NCBI GenBank assembly: GCA_020053565.1
Contig: JAGVMY010000144.1
Location: 1-15,758 of the forward strand
Source of the DNA: Thermodesulfovibrionales bacterium
GTDB lineage: Bacteria; Nitrospirota; Thermodesulfovibrionia; Thermodesulfovibrionales; SM23-35
Direction of reading: 5' to 3'
DNA length: 15,758 nucleotides
Part shown: positions 13,028-15,758 of the stretch, piece after piece
Layout of the letters: each line of letters begins with the position of its first letter
How positions within the stretch are numbered: the first letter of the stretch is position 1
The notes under the pieces: model-generated
Databases searched by the model: none
What the model was told of the DNA's origin: nothing
Seen by the model: only the letters and a program-made list of their open reading frames with translations
Made by a program: the position numbers and the translations under genes

Positions 13028-14281
13028 ATGCGGGATATGCTCGGCAGAGAAGAGGTTATCACTGTAGAAAATGCCCTTGAGCTCATTTTCAGTAACTTTT
13101 CTCCCAAACTTCCTCATGAAAAAAGTCTAAAAATATCTGAGTCATACGGAAGGATTCTGTCAAGAGACATCGGTTCTCCAGAGGACCTTCCCAATTTTTC
13201 CCGTTCTACAGTTGATGGATTTGCAGTAGCTGCCTCTGATACTTTTGGTGCCACAGAAGGAATGCCCGCATACCTGAATATTCGATATGAGATACTCATG
13301 GGTGAAGAGCCTGATTGTGAACTGAAGAAAGGCGAGGCAGCAAAGATTGCAACAGGTGGAATGCTTCCAAAGGGTGCAGATGCAGTGGTGATGCTCGAAC
13401 ATACTCAGAAAATTGATGAAATGATGATGGAAGTTGTGAAACCCGTTGCCCCTGGTGAAAATGTGATACAGGCTGGAGAAGATGCAAAGAAAGGCGAGAT
13501 TATTTTAAAGAAGGGGCATAAATTGAGGCCACAGGATATAGGGGTACTCGCAGGCCTTGGTATAACTGATATCCGCGTTTACGAGAAACTAAAGTGCTCG
13601 ATACTCTCAACAGGTGACGAGATAGTTCCTCCTGACCAGCCCATAAAAACCGGACAGGTAAGAGATATCAATTCTTATAACCTTGCAGGGTTAATCTTAA
13701 ATGAAGGGGCTGTCCCTCTTTTAAAAGGCATATTCAAAGATGAGTACACTATCATAAGAAATGTTATGCAGGAGTCCTTAGAAGACTCGGATATGGTTTT
13801 AATTACAGGTGGCAGTTCGGTTGGAGCAAAAGATGTTACTGCGAAGGTAATCAATGATCTTGGAAAACCAGGGGTCTTATTTCATGGAGTATCCTTGAAG
13901 CCCGGCAAACCTTTGATAGGTGGTATTGTAAATGGTATTCCTATCTTTGGTCTTCCCGGACATCCCGCAGCCGTTACGGTCTGTTTCGAGATATTTATTA
14001 AGTCTGTGCTTAAAAGACTGTCAGGATTAAGTAAAGATAGATTTGATAAGGAAAAACATACTATCAAAGCAAGAATTGCAAAAAATATCTCGTCAAGTCC
14101 AGGGAGAGAGGAACATATTGGAGTTGCCCTTGAAGAAAGGAACGGAGAGGTATGGGCTGTACCCATACTTGGCAAATCAGGTCTCATCACAACACAGATT
14201 AAAGCGGATGGAATGGCAGTGATTCCATTGAGGAAGCTTGGTGTCCAGGAAGGCGAAATTGTAGAGGTTAGGCTTTTTTAG
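13028..14281 (+). CDS. moeA: Molybdopterin molybdenumtransferase MoeA
   Basis: The 417-residue protein inserts molybdate into adenylated molybdopterin to complete molybdenum cofactor. It shows the family order: NFSRSTVDGFAV (57-67) with Asp63, GEAAKIATGGMLPKGADAVV (102-121), STGDEIV (194-200), VRDINSYNL (211-219), GGSSVGAKDV (261-270, in place of the more common GGVSVGDYD), KPGKP (291-295) and GLPGHPAAV (308-316). The C-terminal domain IV reaches the end. The length is normal. The ATG at 13028 lies five bases after pth; ATG 13037 is an alternative. No good ribosome binding site is present for either. It implies that the organism has Mo- or W-dependent oxidoreductases, common in anaerobes. Confidence 0.95.
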   Translation: MRDMLGREEVITVENALELIFSNFSPKLPHEKSLKISESYGRILSRDIGSPEDLPNFSRSTVDGFAVAASDTFGATEGMPAYLNIRYEILMGEEPDCELKKGEAAKIATGGMLPKGADAVVMLEHTQKIDEMMMEVVKPVAPGENVIQAGEDAKKGEIILKKGHKLRPQDIGVLAGLGITDIRVYEKLKCSILSTGDEIVPPDQPIKTGQVRDINSYNLAGLILNEGAVPLLKGIFKDEYTIIRNVMQESLEDSDMVLITGGSSVGAKDVTAKVINDLGKPGVLFHGVSLKPGKPLIGGIVNGIPIFGLPGHPAAVTVCFEIFIKSVLKRLSGLSKDRFDKEKHTIKARIAKNISSSPGREEHIGVALEERNGEVWAVPILGKSGLITTQIKADGMAVIPLRKLGVQEGEIVEVRLF

Positions 14282-14284
14282 TAC

Positions 14285-14322
14285 AAAAAAATCTGTAAAA
14301 GCAAAGACTTTATTTTTTTACA
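14285..14322. terminator. AT-rich inverted repeats with T-run after moeA, possible weak terminator
   Basis: AAAAAAAT (14285-14292) can pair with ATTTTTTT (14312-14319). Alternatively TGTAAAA (14294-14300) pairs with TTTTACA (14316-14322). The T-run is convincing but the stems are almost all A-T, so this is only a possible termination or boundary site. A short G-C-containing hairpin, TGAGC-GTA-GCTCA (14328-14340), follows. Confidence 0.35.
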
Positions 14323-14743
14323 TAGTATGAGCGTAGCTCAATAATTTCTTCCTGAAATGTTGTAGCATCAGCATTGCCAAAACTGTAAAGACTTTGCATA
14401 AAAATTAACAGTCTGGTGCTCCAGCGGAAAGCATGAAGTACTCACAGAAGTTCACATTTTTGCATATACTGGCAGTTCGGAGTGTTTCTTCATCAAGTCC
14501 TCACACTACGTGCTCATGTGGCGGCACGACTTTCCCATTCAAAGAAATAGTTTCAAGAAATAGGGATGGGCGTTTAGTTCTCCCTAACGTTGCAGAGAAA
14601 ATTTCCTGTTGCACAATGAAGGTTTCACATCGAAAGGATTTGTCTGGTCATAACACCTTTGCATAGGAAGTCACATCCACACCTAATCCGATAAATCCAG
14701 GATGTTTTAGATGTGGCCGCGTTCGACCTCAAATTTATATCTA
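14323..14743. other. About 420 bp without a convincing gene; possible decayed or repeated element
   Basis: The + strand has an open frame at 14433-14666 (77 codons, containing CSCGGTTFPF and KVSHRKDLSGH). On the minus strand, about 14652 down to 14410, a frame is interrupted by a single TGA and reads NGKVVPPHEHVV, stop, GLDEETLRTASICKN. Two nearly open frames on opposite strands, with no ribosome binding site and no recognised family, suggest conserved non-coding DNA or a remnant rather than a gene. TTTGCATA occurs at 14393-14400 and 14657-14664, and small hairpins are present (CTGG-TGCT-CCAG, 14413-14424). I do not recognise the element. Confidence 0.4.
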
Positions 14744-14787
14744 TTGACGTTTATTGTCGATTAATGATAATATCGTCTTATGATATT
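14744..14787 (+). promoter_or_regulatory. Candidate higBA promoter and operator
   Basis: TTGACG (14744-14749) is followed, 16 bp later, by GATAAT (14766-14771), or 18 bp later by TAATAT (14768-14773). Either would start transcription near the higB ATG at 14780. A perfect inverted repeat, AATATC (14769-14774) and GATATT (14782-14787) with a 7-bp spacer, spans the start codon. An imperfect one, ATTGAC and GTCGAT, lies just upstream around the -35. Such palindromes are where HigA antitoxins usually bind, but the assignment is by position only. Confidence 0.45.
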
Positions 14788-15067
14788 GTCTTTCGGGGAC
14801 GAGGAAACGGAATTAATATGGCTCGGGAGGTTCTCAAAGAAGATCAAGCTCCCCACAAATCTTCACAACCTGGTAAGACGAAAACTTAGAATGATTGCAG
14901 CTGCAGTAACACTTGAAATGTTGAGAATACCTCCGAACAACAGACTTGAAGCTTTAAAGGGAGATAGGAAAGGGCAATGGAGCATTCGCATTAACGACCA
15001 GTGGCGTATTTGCTTTGAATGGCAAAATGGAAGCGCCTATAAGGTTGAGATAACCGATTATCATTAA
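14780..15067 (+). CDS. higB: HigB-type (RelE superfamily) mRNA interferase toxin
   Basis: The 95-residue protein matches the HigB/RelE plasmid-maintenance killer family. It begins MILSFGDEETELIWLGRF. It carries the family's signature LRIPPNNRLEALKGDR (46-61), GQWSIRINDQWRICFEW (64-80) and an ending VEITDYH. HigB toxins cut mRNA on the ribosome; the basic and aromatic residues in RINDQWRICF are the usual core. The order toxin then antitoxin, with antitoxin 12 bp downstream, is the HigBA order. No ribosome binding site precedes the ATG, and a promoter-like sequence ends a few bases before it. The gene is intact. It opens the right-hand accessory segment. Confidence 0.93.
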   Translation: MILSFGDEETELIWLGRFSKKIKLPTNLHNLVRRKLRMIAAAVTLEMLRIPPNNRLEALKGDRKGQWSIRINDQWRICFEWQNGSAYKVEITDYH

Positions 15068-15079
15068 AGGAGCGCAAAG

Positions 15080-15400
15080 ATGAGACACTTAAAGAACATT
15101 CATCCAGGAGAGGTTTTACAAGAAGAGTTTCTGGAGCCGATGGGAATATCTGTGTATCGGATCGCCAAGGAAACGGGCCTGTCCCCGACACGGCTCGGGC
15201 AGATTATCAGAGGGAACCGCGGTATTACAGCTGAAACTGCTATCAAGATCGGACGCTTCCTGAATACCGGACCCGAATTCTGGATGAACCTGCAATCGCT
15301 ATATGATATTGAAGAAGCTAAAAGGCGGTATGGCAAAGAGGCTAAAGCAATACACCCTTATTCCCGGACGGATCGGACAGCCGAAGTTGCCTGTAAATAG
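15080..15400 (+). CDS. higA: HigA-type (XRE family) antitoxin
   Basis: The 106-residue protein is an HTH-XRE antitoxin of the HigA/VapI group. It has the family opening HPGEVLQEEFLEPMGIS (8-24) and a helix-turn-helix (YRIAKETGLSPTRLGQIIRGNRGITAETAIKIGRFLN, about 26-62). FWMNLQSLYDIEEAKR follows. It would neutralise HigB by binding and repress the operon. AAAGGAG (15066-15072) is a strong ribosome binding site before the ATG. Codon choice (CGG, CTG, CCG, GGC) differs from the AGA/AGG- and CTT-rich housekeeping genes to the left, which fits acquisition by transfer. The C-terminal tail of about 20 residues after the conserved region is variable in the family. Confidence 0.93.
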   Translation: MRHLKNIHPGEVLQEEFLEPMGISVYRIAKETGLSPTRLGQIIRGNRGITAETAIKIGRFLNTGPEFWMNLQSLYDIEEAKRRYGKEAKAIHPYSRTDRTAEVACK

Positions 15401-15538
15401 TGAATAGAACTATGATTTTGTTAATCCGCTGCTGCTTATAGAACCTGGATGTGTAAAGACATGCATTTGTGAAAACCTATTAGACCTATCAGGGCTTGAA
15501 AAACCCGGCAGAGGTAATGCCCGAAAAATTAATGGATT

Positions 15539-15758
15539 ATGGCATCTGAAGACATCGCAAAACAGCTGAATGCAGCTCTTGAAGAGTGCGCTCGCCTGAG
15601 AGAAGAAAACAAAAGGCTCAGGTCGCTTATTGCCATCCCGGAAGAAAAGCCAAATGCCCCCGTGGCGGAAGGCTTATCCCTCGAAGAGAAGGTTACTCTC
15701 TTTCGCAGTCTCTTCCGTGGACGAGAAGACGTTTATCCTATGAGATGGGAAGCAAGAA
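15539..15758 (+). CDS. N-terminal fragment of a TOTE-type conflict-system protein (primase-containing)
   Basis: The first 73 codons are in the window and the frame runs off the end. Residues about 6-33 are a charged, heptad-like coiled coil (CARLREENKRLRSL). After a Pro-rich linker comes SLEEKVTLFRSLFRGREDVY, then P-M-R-W-E-A-R. I recognise the pattern K-x-x-L-F-R-S-L-F-R-G-R-E-D-V-Y-x-x-R-W-E as the start of the archaeo-eukaryotic primase domain of large TOTE conflict-system proteins, which usually continue into helicase and nuclease parts. The ATG at 15539 has no close ribosome binding site; GAGG (15511-15514) is too far upstream. The call rests on recognition of a short motif; the rest of the gene is outside the window. 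Confidence 0.7.
   Translation, partial: MASEDIAKQLNAALEECARLREENKRLRSLIAIPEEKPNAPVAEGLSLEEKVTLFRSLFRGREDVYPMRWEAR

Noticed and set aside
15401..15538. A small gene or RNA between higA and the last gene
   Set aside because: Only short frames and a weak GGG...CCC stem near 15491-15506 are present; nothing supports a defined feature.

Overview
The window is about 15.8 kb of AT-rich bacterial chromosome. It is mostly housekeeping genes on the + strand, with an accessory segment at the right end. The gene content and order suggest an anaerobic, diderm-type bacterium, perhaps Nitrospirota (Thermodesulfovibrio-like) or a relative of the former Deltaproteobacteria. The clues are class 1B PyrD with PyrK, the order ispE / tRNA-Gln / prs / rplY / pth, a TPR lipoprotein candidate, and an Isc-type operon with an unusual NifS-like protein. 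This taxonomic guess is inference; there is no rRNA here.

Layout. (1) 1-1982: the 3' end of pyrK, a 125-bp imperfect palindrome that could be a small mobile element or a structured RNA, then pyrD overlapping a SAM hydrolase (DUF62) gene. (2) 2078-4388: an Fe-S cluster operon. Two abutting IscR-type operators precede an IscR-like regulator, a TusA-like sulfur carrier, a NifS/IscS-like protein and an IscU scaffold. The NifS-like protein has Gln where the PLP Schiff-base Lys should be, and other PLP contacts are changed too, but the sulfur-accepting Cys loop is kept. (3) 4461-5997: coaE and ribF, overlapping. (4) 5984-7930, minus strand: a PriA homologue that keeps its DNA-binding and zinc regions but has lost helicase motifs I, II, III, V and VI. 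(5) 7967-14281: TPR protein, ispE, tRNA-Gln(UUG), prs, rplY, pth and moeA. Intergenic gaps here carry degenerate arrays with 7-bp periodicity. (6) 14282-15758: a roughly 500-bp region without a convincing gene, a HigB/HigA toxin-antitoxin pair, and the first 73 codons of a gene resembling the primase-containing protein of TOTE-type conflict systems. Codon choice shifts in this last part, which looks like the edge of an accessory or defence island.

How it fits together. The isc-like operon appears autoregulated by its own Fe-S sensing repressor. Its four products could build Fe-S clusters without classical cysteine desulfuration, much as reported for Archaeoglobus fulgidus IscS/IscU. Two intact full-length pseudoenzyme candidates (NifS-like and PriA-like) and the TOTE-like fragment are the most notable points. 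Several first genes of transcription units lack a Shine-Dalgarno sequence and have a -10-like hexamer 2-7 bases before the ATG, which suggests leaderless mRNAs.
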